Shown piece after piece: positions 1-5,167 of a DNA stretch of 6,265 nucleotides; positions within the stretch are counted from its first letter, which is position 1, and each line of letters opens with the position of its first letter. This stretch comes from Cyanobacteria bacterium M_surface_7_m2_037. Lineage in GTDB: Bacteria; Cyanobacteriota; Cyanobacteriia; PCC-6307; Cyanobiaceae. Both the position numbers and the translations under genes were made by a program. The notes below the pieces were generated by a model. It made no database searches. It worked only from the letters and a program-made list of their open reading frames with translations, and was not told the DNA's origin. The stretch lies in NCBI GenBank assembly GCA_016882585.1, contig VGPP01000102.1, positions 1 through 6,265 of the forward strand. The letters run 5' to 3'.

Positions 1-78
1 GATCTGAACGTGAACACCTACGACGCGAACGGAGAGCTCATCGGCAGCTACGGCATGTTCAAGCCCATCGACGACTGA
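1..78 (+). CDS. 3' end of an unidentified gene (partial)
   Basis: The first 25 codons visible form an open frame that ends in TGA at 76-78. The peptide reads DLNVNTYDANGELIGSYG followed by MFKPIDD. The alternating polar and hydrophobic residues look like a beta strand-turn-strand at the end of a globular domain. The codons are mostly G/C at the third position, like the neighbouring genes. The 5' part lies outside the window and I do not recognise the family. The next gene starts 20 bases later on the same strand, so co-transcription is likely. Confidence 0.6.
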   Translation, partial: DLNVNTYDANGELIGSYGMFKPIDD

Positions 79-98
79 ATCGCGCCGATCAAGCTCCG

Positions 99-533
99 AT
101 GACACACCAGCTCATCAGCATTGCCAGCGCACAGGCCTTTCAATGCCTGGCAATCACGTCTCAGGTGGCCGACTTCGTGCTCCAGCACGGTGGGCTCGAA
201 GGTGCCGTAGTGGTGTCGGGCCAGCACACCACAACCGCCGTGATCATCAACGAGCTGGAGGAGCGGCTCCTGCTCGACATCGAGCAGTGGCTCAGCCAGA
301 TCGCCCCATCCGCCGGACCCTGGAAGCACAACGATCTCCACCTGCGCCCCAACATCCCGGCCGATGAACCCCGCAACGCCCACGCCCATCTGCAGGCACT
401 GCTGCTGGGCAACCAGGTGATCGTGAACGTGAGCAAGGGCGAGCTGGTGCTCGGCACCTACCAAGACGTGATCCTGGTAGAGCTCGATGGCCTTCGCCAA
501 CGAAAGGTGTCGCTCCAGTGGCTGAGCAGCTAG
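99..533 (+). CDS. YjbQ/UPF0047 family protein (secondary thiamine-phosphate synthase-like)
   Basis: This 144-residue protein has the full length and the ordered motifs of the YjbQ/UPF0047 family. They are HTTTAVIINE at 43-52 (family pattern HTTaa..iNE), a KHND at about 76-79, NAHAHL at 93-98, GELVLGTYQ at 114-122 (family pattern G.L.LGtWQ) and ELDGLR at 128-133. The conserved histidines and the glutamate probably form the family's active or metal site. Family members are soluble cytoplasmic proteins. The E. coli member can weakly replace thiamine-phosphate synthase, but the true substrate is not settled, so the enzyme name is only a family label. The ATG at 99 has no strong Shine-Dalgarno and lies 20 bases after the preceding stop, which fits read-through translation in an operon. 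The stop codon is embedded in CTAG (530-533), which is also the stop of hicA on the other strand. Confidence 0.88.
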   Translation: MTHQLISIASAQAFQCLAITSQVADFVLQHGGLEGAVVVSGQHTTTAVIINELEERLLLDIEQWLSQIAPSAGPWKHNDLHLRPNIPADEPRNAHAHLQALLLGNQVIVNVSKGELVLGTYQDVILVELDGLRQRKVSLQWLSS

Positions 534-742
534 AGATCACCAGGCTGCAGACCCGTTTGTTTGGCGATGCGAGCCAGCATGCGCGGACCAATCTCCTCTC
601 CGTCATGGAAGGCGAAAACAACATCAGGCCATCCTTCTCGCGCCAAGGTGCGATGCGATCCGCTCTGCCGCTTCACGTGCCAGCCCAGAGCGATCAGAGC
701 GCCGAGAACCCGTTTGGCCTTTGAGGAAGGCCAAACGCTCAT
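530..742 (-). CDS. hicA: HicA family mRNA interferase toxin
   Basis: This is a 70-residue protein, the usual size for HicA. It shows the family pattern: an N-terminal helix ending in GALIALGW, then VKRQSGSHRTL, where His30 in GSHR is the expected catalytic histidine. A VVFAFHDGEEIGP strand-turn and the C-terminal helix MLARIAKQTGLQPGDL follow. HicA toxins have a double-stranded RNA-binding-like fold and cleave mRNA without ribosomes until HicB binds them. The start codon overlaps the hicB stop as ATGA (739-742), so translation is probably coupled to the antitoxin made first. The gene is complete and keeps His30, so it could be active. It converges on the YjbQ gene and shares the CTAG stop with it. 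Confidence 0.9.
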   Translation of the reverse strand: MSVWPSSKAKRVLGALIALGWHVKRQSGSHRTLAREGWPDVVFAFHDGEEIGPRMLARIAKQTGLQPGDL

Positions 743-948
743 GCTGCAGTGGGAAGAACGATGTTGATGGCGACTGGAGCCGCTTCACCATGCTCCAACT
801 GCTCAGCCAGGGCCCTCAATGCCAAAGCTTCGGCCTTTGCCATGGCTTCAGAAGCGGATGCTCCATAAGCAAGCGCACCGGGTAGCTGAATCACTTCCGC
901 CAGCCAGCGTCCGTCGTCTTCCTGCTCAACTTCCAGATGAAAATTCAT
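739..948 (-). CDS. hicB: HicB family antitoxin (short form)
   Basis: This 69-residue protein starts MNFHLEVEQEDDGRWLAEV and continues with QLPGALAYGASASEAMAKAEALALRALAEQL. That matches the small HicB domain (UPF0150 type): a beta hairpin with a D-G-x-W/Y turn, a P-G motif, then a G-x-S-x-x-E-A helix. The product should bind and neutralise HicA. I see no ribbon-helix-helix or helix-turn-helix domain after the HicB core, so this is a short antitoxin and self-repression through DNA binding is not obvious. The start at 948 is set by a strong AAGGAGG (957-963 on the opposite strand) with an 8-base spacer. A longer open frame upstream to 1167 lies over the P450 coding region and is not needed. The P450 gene ends 62 bases upstream on the same strand. 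Confidence 0.9.
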   Translation of the reverse strand: MNFHLEVEQEDDGRWLAEVIQLPGALAYGASASEAMAKAEALALRALAEQLEHGEAAPVAINIVLPTAA

Positions 949-956
949 ACCTTCAG

Positions 957-963
957 CCTCCTT
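957..963 (-). promoter_or_regulatory. Strong Shine-Dalgarno of hicB
   Basis: On the minus strand the sequence AAGGAGG stands 8 bases before the ATG at 948. It is the best ribosome binding site in the window and fixes the hicB start. Strong initiation on the antitoxin, with hicA reached only through a 4-base overlap, fits the need for antitoxin excess. Confidence 0.75.
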
Positions 964-1010
964 CCACAACCCTAGAAGCATTCCCCTCAAACCACAGCCA
1001 CGGAAGCCGA

Positions 1011-2300
1011 TCAGCGCGCCGTTACCAACAACCCTTCCCGCGGGCTCGGGCTGGGGATCAGCGCCAGGCTGAGGTCTTGATCCGGGACCAGCTGCAGCAC
1101 AACCTGCTGCAGCAAACCCACCACCATCAACCGGATCTCCAGTTCTGCCAGGGCTTTGCCCAGGCACACCCGTTCGCCGCCGCCGAAGGGCAACAGCGTG
1201 AGCCCGTTGGCAGCGTCCAGGTGCCGCTCGGGCCGGAAGGCATCCAAATCAGAGGCACCATGGCTGCTGGTGCGATTCGAGCTCGCCAAGGCCACCTGCA
1301 CCACACTCCCCTCAGGAACAAGCACCCCATCGAGCACCAGCGGCCGCGTGCTGCGGCGGAAAAAACCACCCACTGGTGGATTGAGACGCATCACCTCCTG
1401 CACCACCGCATCCAGGCGTGGTGTGGCGATCGCTTCCGGCAGCGGCCAGGGCAGTGCTTGCACCTCAGCTTGCAGCCAATGCAGCACCGGCGGATGCTGC
1501 AGCAGAGCCGCCATCAGGCAGCTGAGTGAAGAGGCCGTGGTTTCGTAGCCGGCAAAGAGCAGCAGCAGCAACTGCTCCACCAGGTCGTCGTCGGTGAGGG
1601 GAAGCCCCGCCTCATCCAATCCTCCGCTCAACAGATCCAGCCCACCAGTGGGGAGGTCCTTGGCCCGCTCCAACACACCCCGCAGCCTCTCCAGCAACCG
1701 CGCCCGCGCCTGCAAGGCCTTCGCGAAAGGACTGCCGGGAATGGCGATTGGCACCGAAAACAGGGCGCGCGTCCAGATCTCGAAATCCGCGAACAACGCA
1801 TCAATGTCGTCGCCCTCCAGGCCAAGCACCACCGAAGCGATCACGGCAAAAGCGAAGCGCCGCATCCGATCCACCAGCCGCACCGGCCCGGCCGATGCCT
1901 TCAGCTCTGCAGCCAGTTGATCCACCAACGCCACAATCGCCGGGCTGTAGCGGCGCAGCGCTGCCGCTGAAAACAGCTGCCCCACCACTCGGCGCCGGGC
2001 ACGGTGGTCGGCGCCGTTGCGATTGGCCAGCGAACGGCTCCCCAGCAGCTGCCGCACACTCTCCGGCCACCAGCCCTCCGTGCCGTCGCTCTGGCTGAAC
2101 AGATCGCTGATCGCCCGCTCGCCGCGGATAAACACCAGCTGCTGACCCAGCAACTTGGTTTCGAACACGTCGCCGAGCCGCTCAAACCGCGTGCGCGCGA
2201 AATCGGCATCGCGAAAGAAGGCCAAGGCCTCCAGCACCCCGCTCACAGCGCCGCTGTTCGGCAGCGGCCGCCCACTCTGGGCCTTGGTTTCACCAGCCAT
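1011..2300 (-). CDS. Cytochrome P450, CYP120-like
   Basis: This 429-residue protein carries all the P450 landmarks in order. A C-helix H99-x3-R103 segment (HRARR) contributes to haem propionate contact. The I-helix oxygen-binding motif is AGYETT at 250-255. The K-helix ExxR is EVMR at 302-305, and the PERF-like motif is FRPERH at 355-360. The haem loop FGGGERVCLG at 372-381 has Cys379 as the haem thiolate ligand. The length is normal for a soluble bacterial P450 and there is no N-terminal membrane anchor. The closest family I can suggest is CYP120, known in cyanobacteria; Synechocystis CYP120A1 hydroxylates retinoids. Substrate and redox partners cannot be read from the sequence, and no ferredoxin or reductase gene is in the window. 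The ATG at 2300 is preceded by only a weak AGGG. hicB follows 62 bases downstream. Confidence 0.93.
   Translation of the reverse strand: MAGETKAQSGRPLPNSGAVSGVLEALAFFRDADFARTRFERLGDVFETKLLGQQLVFIRGERAISDLFSQSDGTEGWWPESVRQLLGSRSLANRNGADHRARRRVVGQLFSAAALRRYSPAIVALVDQLAAELKASAGPVRLVDRMRRFAFAVIASVVLGLEGDDIDALFADFEIWTRALFSVPIAIPGSPFAKALQARARLLERLRGVLERAKDLPTGGLDLLSGGLDEAGLPLTDDDLVEQLLLLLFAGYETTASSLSCLMAALLQHPPVLHWLQAEVQALPWPLPEAIATPRLDAVVQEVMRLNPPVGGFFRRSTRPLVLDGVLVPEGSVVQVALASSNRTSSHGASDLDAFRPERHLDAANGLTLLPFGGGERVCLGKALAELEIRLMVVGLLQQVVLQLVPDQDLSLALIPSPSPREGLLVTAR
1426..1433. repeat. HIP1 octamer GCGATCGC
   Basis: This is an exact copy of the cyanobacterial highly iterated palindrome HIP1, inside the P450 gene. 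Only one copy was noticed in the window, which fits a lineage where HIP1 is not strongly enriched, such as many picocyanobacteria. One copy in 6 kb of GC-rich DNA could also be chance. Confidence 0.4.
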
Positions 2301-2379
2301 GGAACTGACCCTAAATGGGGGTAGTGGCCGTCGTGCGAGTCAGCAGAGACTGCATGCATCAGGACACGAGGACAAGGCG

Positions 2380-2595
2380 ATGACCTGCCTCAAACCGCCC
2401 AGCCCACAGCCCAAATCCAACAGAACCTGCCTGGGATCCACCTGCATGAAGTGGACCGCCAGCGGAGAGCTCTCCGAACTGGACCTCCACACCATCCTCG
2501 AGCGGCTGGCCCGCGTGGATCCCAACGTGGCTGGATCAGAAGATCCCGAGGGTCTTCTTCTTGCAGTAGCCAGCGCCGATGTTCATCCAACCTGA
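2380..2595 (+). CDS. Doubtful small ORF, possible gene remnant
   Basis: This is a possible 71-residue plus-strand reading frame. The ATG at 2380 has a GAGG 8 bases upstream; a second ATG at 2446 is also possible. The middle part, MKWTASGELSELDLHTILER and onward to about position 2535, looks protein-like. By my hand count over 30 codons from 2446, GC is about 70% at codon position 1, 43% at position 2 and 80% at position 3, the normal coding pattern. After about 2536 the third-position bias disappears, because there the DNA codes for the secreted protein on the minus strand, with a 60-base tail-to-tail overlap. The part before 2446 is rich in Cys and Pro and unconvincing. It may be a small gene, or a truncated remnant whose 3' end was lost. 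I do not recognise it. Confidence 0.3.
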   Translation: MTCLKPPSPQPKSNRTCLGSTCMKWTASGELSELDLHTILERLARVDPNVAGSEDPEGLLLAVASADVHPT

Positions 2596-2796
2596 GAGGC
2601 AGGCCTTGCCGCCGGTGGGCTGCACCTCGTAGTAGATAGGCGAATAGCAGCTCTGCTTGAGGTCGTTCACGTAACCCAGCGGGCACTGGTCGTAACCGGG
2701 CAGCTTGGGAATGCGGTTCTGCGCGAGTGCTGCGCCGGAACCCAGCAACGGTGCAACCACGAGGCCAGAGGCTGCGAGAACGCGTAGCGAGTTCAC
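2536..2796 (-). CDS. Small secreted four-cysteine protein of unknown function
   Basis: This 86-residue protein has a clear Sec-type signal peptide: MNSLR, a hydrophobic core VLAASGLVVAPLLGSGAA, and a probable cleavage after ALA at residue 25. The mature part of about 61 residues has four cysteines (38, 50, 66, 78) that could make two disulphides. It is rich in Gly and Tyr, with CPLGYV, SPIYYEV and GWMNIGAGYCKKK as notable segments. I recall similar small proteins as conserved hypotheticals in marine picocyanobacteria, but cannot name a function. The start is a GTG at 2796. An in-frame stop lies just upstream and the next methionine is at residue 71, so GTG is the only reasonable start that keeps the signal peptide. 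No good Shine-Dalgarno is visible. Its 3' end overlaps the doubtful plus-strand ORF. Confidence 0.75.
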   Translation of the reverse strand: MNSLRVLAASGLVVAPLLGSGAALAQNRIPKLPGYDQCPLGYVNDLKQSCYSPIYYEVQPTGGKACLSGWMNIGAGYCKKKTLGIF

Positions 2797-2838
2797 CGGT
2801 GATCAGGCAACTGGTCTCACCCTAAGCAGGCTGCCAAG

Positions 2839-3072
2839 ATGCCCGCCATGACCTATTCCGTGCTCAGCCACGACGCCTGGGGCAGCGCCAATGTGGGCAG
2901 CTTTCCCAGCCTGGAGCAGGCCCGTGAGGTGTTCCAGGCCCTGCAGAACGACCGTTGGTTCCTGGCCGATGGCACCGTGCGGGGCCTCTCGATCGTGGAG
3001 AGCCGCTCAGGATCGGAAGCCCTCAGCGCGGAGGCCCGCACCGTGGAGCGGTTCAGCTTCCCGCCGGCCTGA
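2839..3072 (+). CDS. Small conserved-looking hypothetical protein
   Basis: This is a 77-residue soluble protein, MPAMTYSVLSHDAWGSANVG onward. It has no signal peptide or membrane segment. The middle reads like a helix (SLEQAREVFQALQ) followed by a strand pair (RWFLADGTVRGLSIVES), a compact alpha/beta layout. Codon third positions are strongly G/C, as in the neighbouring genes. The ATG at 2839 has GCAGG about 8 bases upstream. The ATG at 2848 (MTYSV) is an alternative start. It diverges from the secreted protein gene, with only 42 bases between the two starts. The family is not recognised and no function can be assigned. Confidence 0.7.
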   Translation: MPAMTYSVLSHDAWGSANVGSFPSLEQAREVFQALQNDRWFLADGTVRGLSIVESRSGSEALSAEARTVERFSFPPA

Positions 3073-3073
3073 A

Positions 3074-3089
3074 GATTGCTGAAGCAATC
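3074..3089. repeat. Perfect 6-bp hairpin after the 2839-3072 gene
   Basis: GATTGC (3074-3079) and GCAATC (3084-3089) form a perfect stem around a TGAA loop, starting 2 bases after the upstream stop codon. The following bases are CTTAAAAC, not a T run, so a classic intrinsic terminator is not supported. It could mark the 3' end of the upstream mRNA. Confidence 0.4.
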
Positions 3090-3097
3090 CTTAAAAC

Positions 3098-3130
3098 AGT
3101 TGGATCGAACACCGTTCGATCCGCCCAACT
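3098..3130. repeat. Strong hairpin with 9-bp perfect core
   Basis: GGATCGAAC (3102-3110) and GTTCGATCC (3114-3122) pair perfectly around an ACC loop. The stem can be extended by AGTT (3098-3101) with AACT (3127-3130), leaving a GCCC bulge, for 13 pairs in total. It lies between two same-strand small genes. No T run follows on either strand, so it may be a Rho-independent-like attenuator without a tract, an mRNA-stabilising structure or a protein-binding dyad. Confidence 0.5.
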
Positions 3131-3178
3131 TCCATCAAGGTGGCCTTTCAGGAGAAGACACGCTGAGGTGCGGCTGCG

Positions 3179-3403
3179 ATGGATCGGATTTATCGGCTGA
3201 TTGATGCCTGCTTTGAGCCCCATCAGCAGCTGGATGATTGCTACGCCAGCCTTGATGAGGCGATCACCGATGCGGTGACGTGGCTGGAGCAGATCTGCGC
3301 CGAACCCCAGCAACAACTGATCGGCGTGGAGGTATGCGCCGCCAATGGCGACTGGCGCACCTGCCGGCTCCCCACCCAGCTGATCTGCAACCTGCCCAAC
3401 TGA
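3179..3403 (+). CDS. Small hypothetical protein
   Basis: This is a 74-residue acidic soluble protein, MDRIYRLIDACFEPHQQLDD onward. It has two likely helices (residues about 2-20 and 25-44, including ASLDEAITDAVTWLEQICA) and then two strands (LIGVEVCAANGDWRTCRL). It has four cysteines, at 11, 40, 53 and 62, but no CxxC pairs. The ATG at 3179 has GAGG (3165-3168) 10 bases upstream. Third codon positions are mostly G/C with normal Asp/Glu/Leu use, which supports a real gene. It converges with the AraC-type gene, with only 6 bases between the two stop codons. I do not recognise the family. The helix-helix-strand-strand pattern with W and G-D-W resembles small cyanobacterial hypotheticals, but this is only an impression. 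Confidence 0.65.
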   Translation: MDRIYRLIDACFEPHQQLDDCYASLDEAITDAVTWLEQICAEPQQQLIGVEVCAANGDWRTCRLPTQLICNLPN

Positions 3404-3409
3404 GGCCGC

Positions 3410-3790
3410 TCAGGCTGCTAGCGATTGGCGCCAGGCGCGTTGGCACTGCACGCGAAAACGCATGGGCGATAGTCCGTAGCAGTGGCGGAAAATCGAGCAG
3501 GCCGTGAACACACTGTCAAAGCCCACCTCGCGCAGCAGCAGCTCCAAATCAGCGCCGGGATCGTCAGCAATGGCGGAGTAGAGCACGGAGGCTTTGACCG
3601 CCCAGATCTCCTCCTGCAGGCAGGTGCCAGCCAACTCAGCCAGGATCGCTTCAGCTCGCGCCCGCGGAATTTTCAGTCCAGCGCAAAGGCTTTCAGGCGT
3701 GAGCCACTCAAAACGACGATGATGGATGGTGTGGCGGATGGCGGCCAGATCAGCCTTGGCCTGGAGGGCATCCATTGTGTTGCCGTCCAT
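3410..3790 (-). CDS. Small AraC-type DNA-binding protein
   Basis: This 126-residue protein consists almost only of an AraC/XylS-type DNA-binding domain. The first helix-turn-helix is at about 30-53, LTPESLCAGLKIPRARAEAI. A linker helix of about 25 residues follows. The second helix-turn-helix is at about 81-113, with the family signature LLREVGFDSVFTACSIFRHC and then YGLSPMRFR (family pattern GF.s.s.F.r.F....G.sP..yR). No sensor domain is present, only about 28 extra N-terminal residues, so ligand control is unlikely unless a partner protein supplies it. The ATG at 3790 is supported by TGAGGTG with a 5-base spacer; Met6 is a weaker alternative. The 148-base spacer upstream holds two palindromes that could be operators, perhaps for autoregulation. 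The DNA-binding assignment rests on the second motif; the first is more divergent. Confidence 0.75.
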   Translation of the reverse strand: MDGNTMDALQAKADLAAIRHTIHHRRFEWLTPESLCAGLKIPRARAEAILAELAGTCLQEEIWAVKASVLYSAIADDPGADLELLLREVGFDSVFTACSIFRHCYGLSPMRFRVQCQRAWRQSLAA

Positions 3791-3873
3791 GGTTTCACCT
3801 CAGGGCGATGCGTCTACTGGATCAACTTGAAGCAGCGAAACAGTACGCCGAACAGCAAGAGTCGAAGAGACGA

Positions 3874-3889
3874 TGTTTGCAGGCAAACA
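3874..3889. promoter_or_regulatory. Candidate operator dyad upstream of the AraC-type gene
   Basis: TGTTTGC-AG-GCAAACA is a perfect 7-bp dyad, 84 bases upstream of the AraC-type start codon. It lies in a relatively AT-rich non-coding spacer, which is where a regulator site would be expected. No convincing -35/-10 pair was found around it. Confidence 0.4.
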
Positions 3890-3910
3890 CATCACAACCC
3901 ACACCGTGAT

Positions 3911-3924
3911 GTAGCAATTGCTAC
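3911..3924. promoter_or_regulatory. 14-bp perfect palindrome GTAGCAATTGCTAC
   Basis: This is an uninterrupted 14-bp palindrome in the spacer between the sod-linked membrane protein gene (stop at 3939) and the AraC-type gene, both on minus. It may be a regulator binding site or the stem of a weak 3'-end hairpin. It lacks a T run, so it is not a standard terminator. Confidence 0.4.
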
Positions 3925-3938
3925 GCACAGCATTCACC

Positions 3939-4153
3939 TTAATCAGCTTTGGGTTTTGTCCAGTAGCGGTACAACCAAACACCGCCACCTCCCCAGAGCA
4001 GCGTCCACAGCACAAACGTGGTGGCGGTGCCCAGTTGCCCCGTTTCCAGCGAATACACGCCCGCCTGAATCAAGCCCGCATCGATCAGCGAGCCGCCGAT
4101 GCCCCAGCCCAGCACCCAGGTGAGCAGAAAGCCGATGGCCTGAAGATTGGTGG

Positions 4154-4157
<4 letters not shown>
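3939..4157 (-). CDS. Small two-helix membrane protein coupled to SOD
   Basis: This 72-residue protein has two hydrophobic stretches, at about 8-34 (GFLLTWVLGWGIGGSLIDAG and following) and about 44-64 (TATTFVLWTLLWGGGGVWLY). A short polar loop separates them, and the C-terminus is basic (RYWTKPKAD). That predicts two membrane helices rich in Gly and Trp. The ATG at 4157 overlaps the TGA of the superoxide dismutase gene as ATGA (4154-4157). No Shine-Dalgarno is needed or seen, so translation probably depends on ribosomes finishing sod. A longer open frame to 4271 lies inside sod and is ignored. The family is not recognised. Its position suggests a role at the membrane where the exported enzyme works, but that is only inference. 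Confidence 0.75.
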
Positions 4158-4843
<686 letters not shown>

Positions 4844-4996
4844 GCATCCACCGATCAGATCCCACCAGCCTGGCAGCCCCCCGCAGCCCAGCGGCGGCTT
4901 CGACAGAGTGGGACTCCAGCCGCAGCGCTCATGCTTCTCCTCAATCCGTTCTGCCCGATCAGCGCAGCCCGCATCGCCGGCCTGAAGGCCACCGTG

Positions 4997-5167
4997 ATGC
5001 TGCTCCTGGTGCTGCTGATCAAATCGAAGCTGTTGCGCGTGAAGATGTCGCTGCTCGGCTCCCTGCTGGGCTTGCTGATGCTCACCGGCTTTCTGATCAG
5101 CACCGGTGTGCTCACCGTGGTGGCCGGTGGTGCCGTGCTCTACGCCGCCAACCAGAAGCGGGGATGA
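4997..5167 (+). CDS. Small membrane protein coupled to the DUF924 gene
   Basis: This is a protein of 56 residues if started at the ATG at 4997, which has GAAGG (4984-4988) with an 8-base spacer. A start at 4931 would add 22 residues but has no ribosome site; a GTG at 4994 is also in frame. The sequence is mostly hydrophobic: MLLLVLLIKSK, a basic break KLLRVK, then a long helix at about 17-48 with SLLGSLLGLLMLTGFLISTG. It ends YAANQKRG. One to two membrane helices are expected. The stop overlaps the next start as ATGA (5164-5167), so it is probably coupled to the DUF924 gene. It is transcribed divergently from sod, and the region between the two starts must hold promoters for both. Function unknown. 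Confidence 0.7.
   Translation: MLLLVLLIKSKLLRVKMSLLGSLLGLLMLTGFLISTGVLTVVAGGAVLYAANQKRG

Noticed and set aside
48..500. 150-residue minus-strand open frame opposite the YjbQ gene
   Set aside because: The plus strand encodes a complete YjbQ family protein with ordered motifs, so this frame is a shadow caused by GC bias.
739..1167. Longer HicB of 142 residues starting at 1167
   Set aside because: The extra N-terminal part lies over the P450 3' coding region and is not protein-like. A strong Shine-Dalgarno sets the start at 948.
819..1529. 236-residue plus-strand open frame opposite hicB and the P450
   Set aside because: Its sequence is rich in Gln, His, Arg and Pro with no domain, and the other strand carries clear P450 and HicB motifs.
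3098..3130. Possible tRNA, because GTTCGATCC resembles a T-loop
   Set aside because: The segment pairs with itself in a 9-bp hairpin, and no D-arm, anticodon arm or acceptor stem can be built around it.
3800..4015. 71-residue minus-strand open frame in the spacer upstream of the AraC-type gene
   Set aside because: It overlaps the end of the membrane protein gene, has no good ribosome site and has no protein-like composition. Palindromes suggest the spacer is regulatory.
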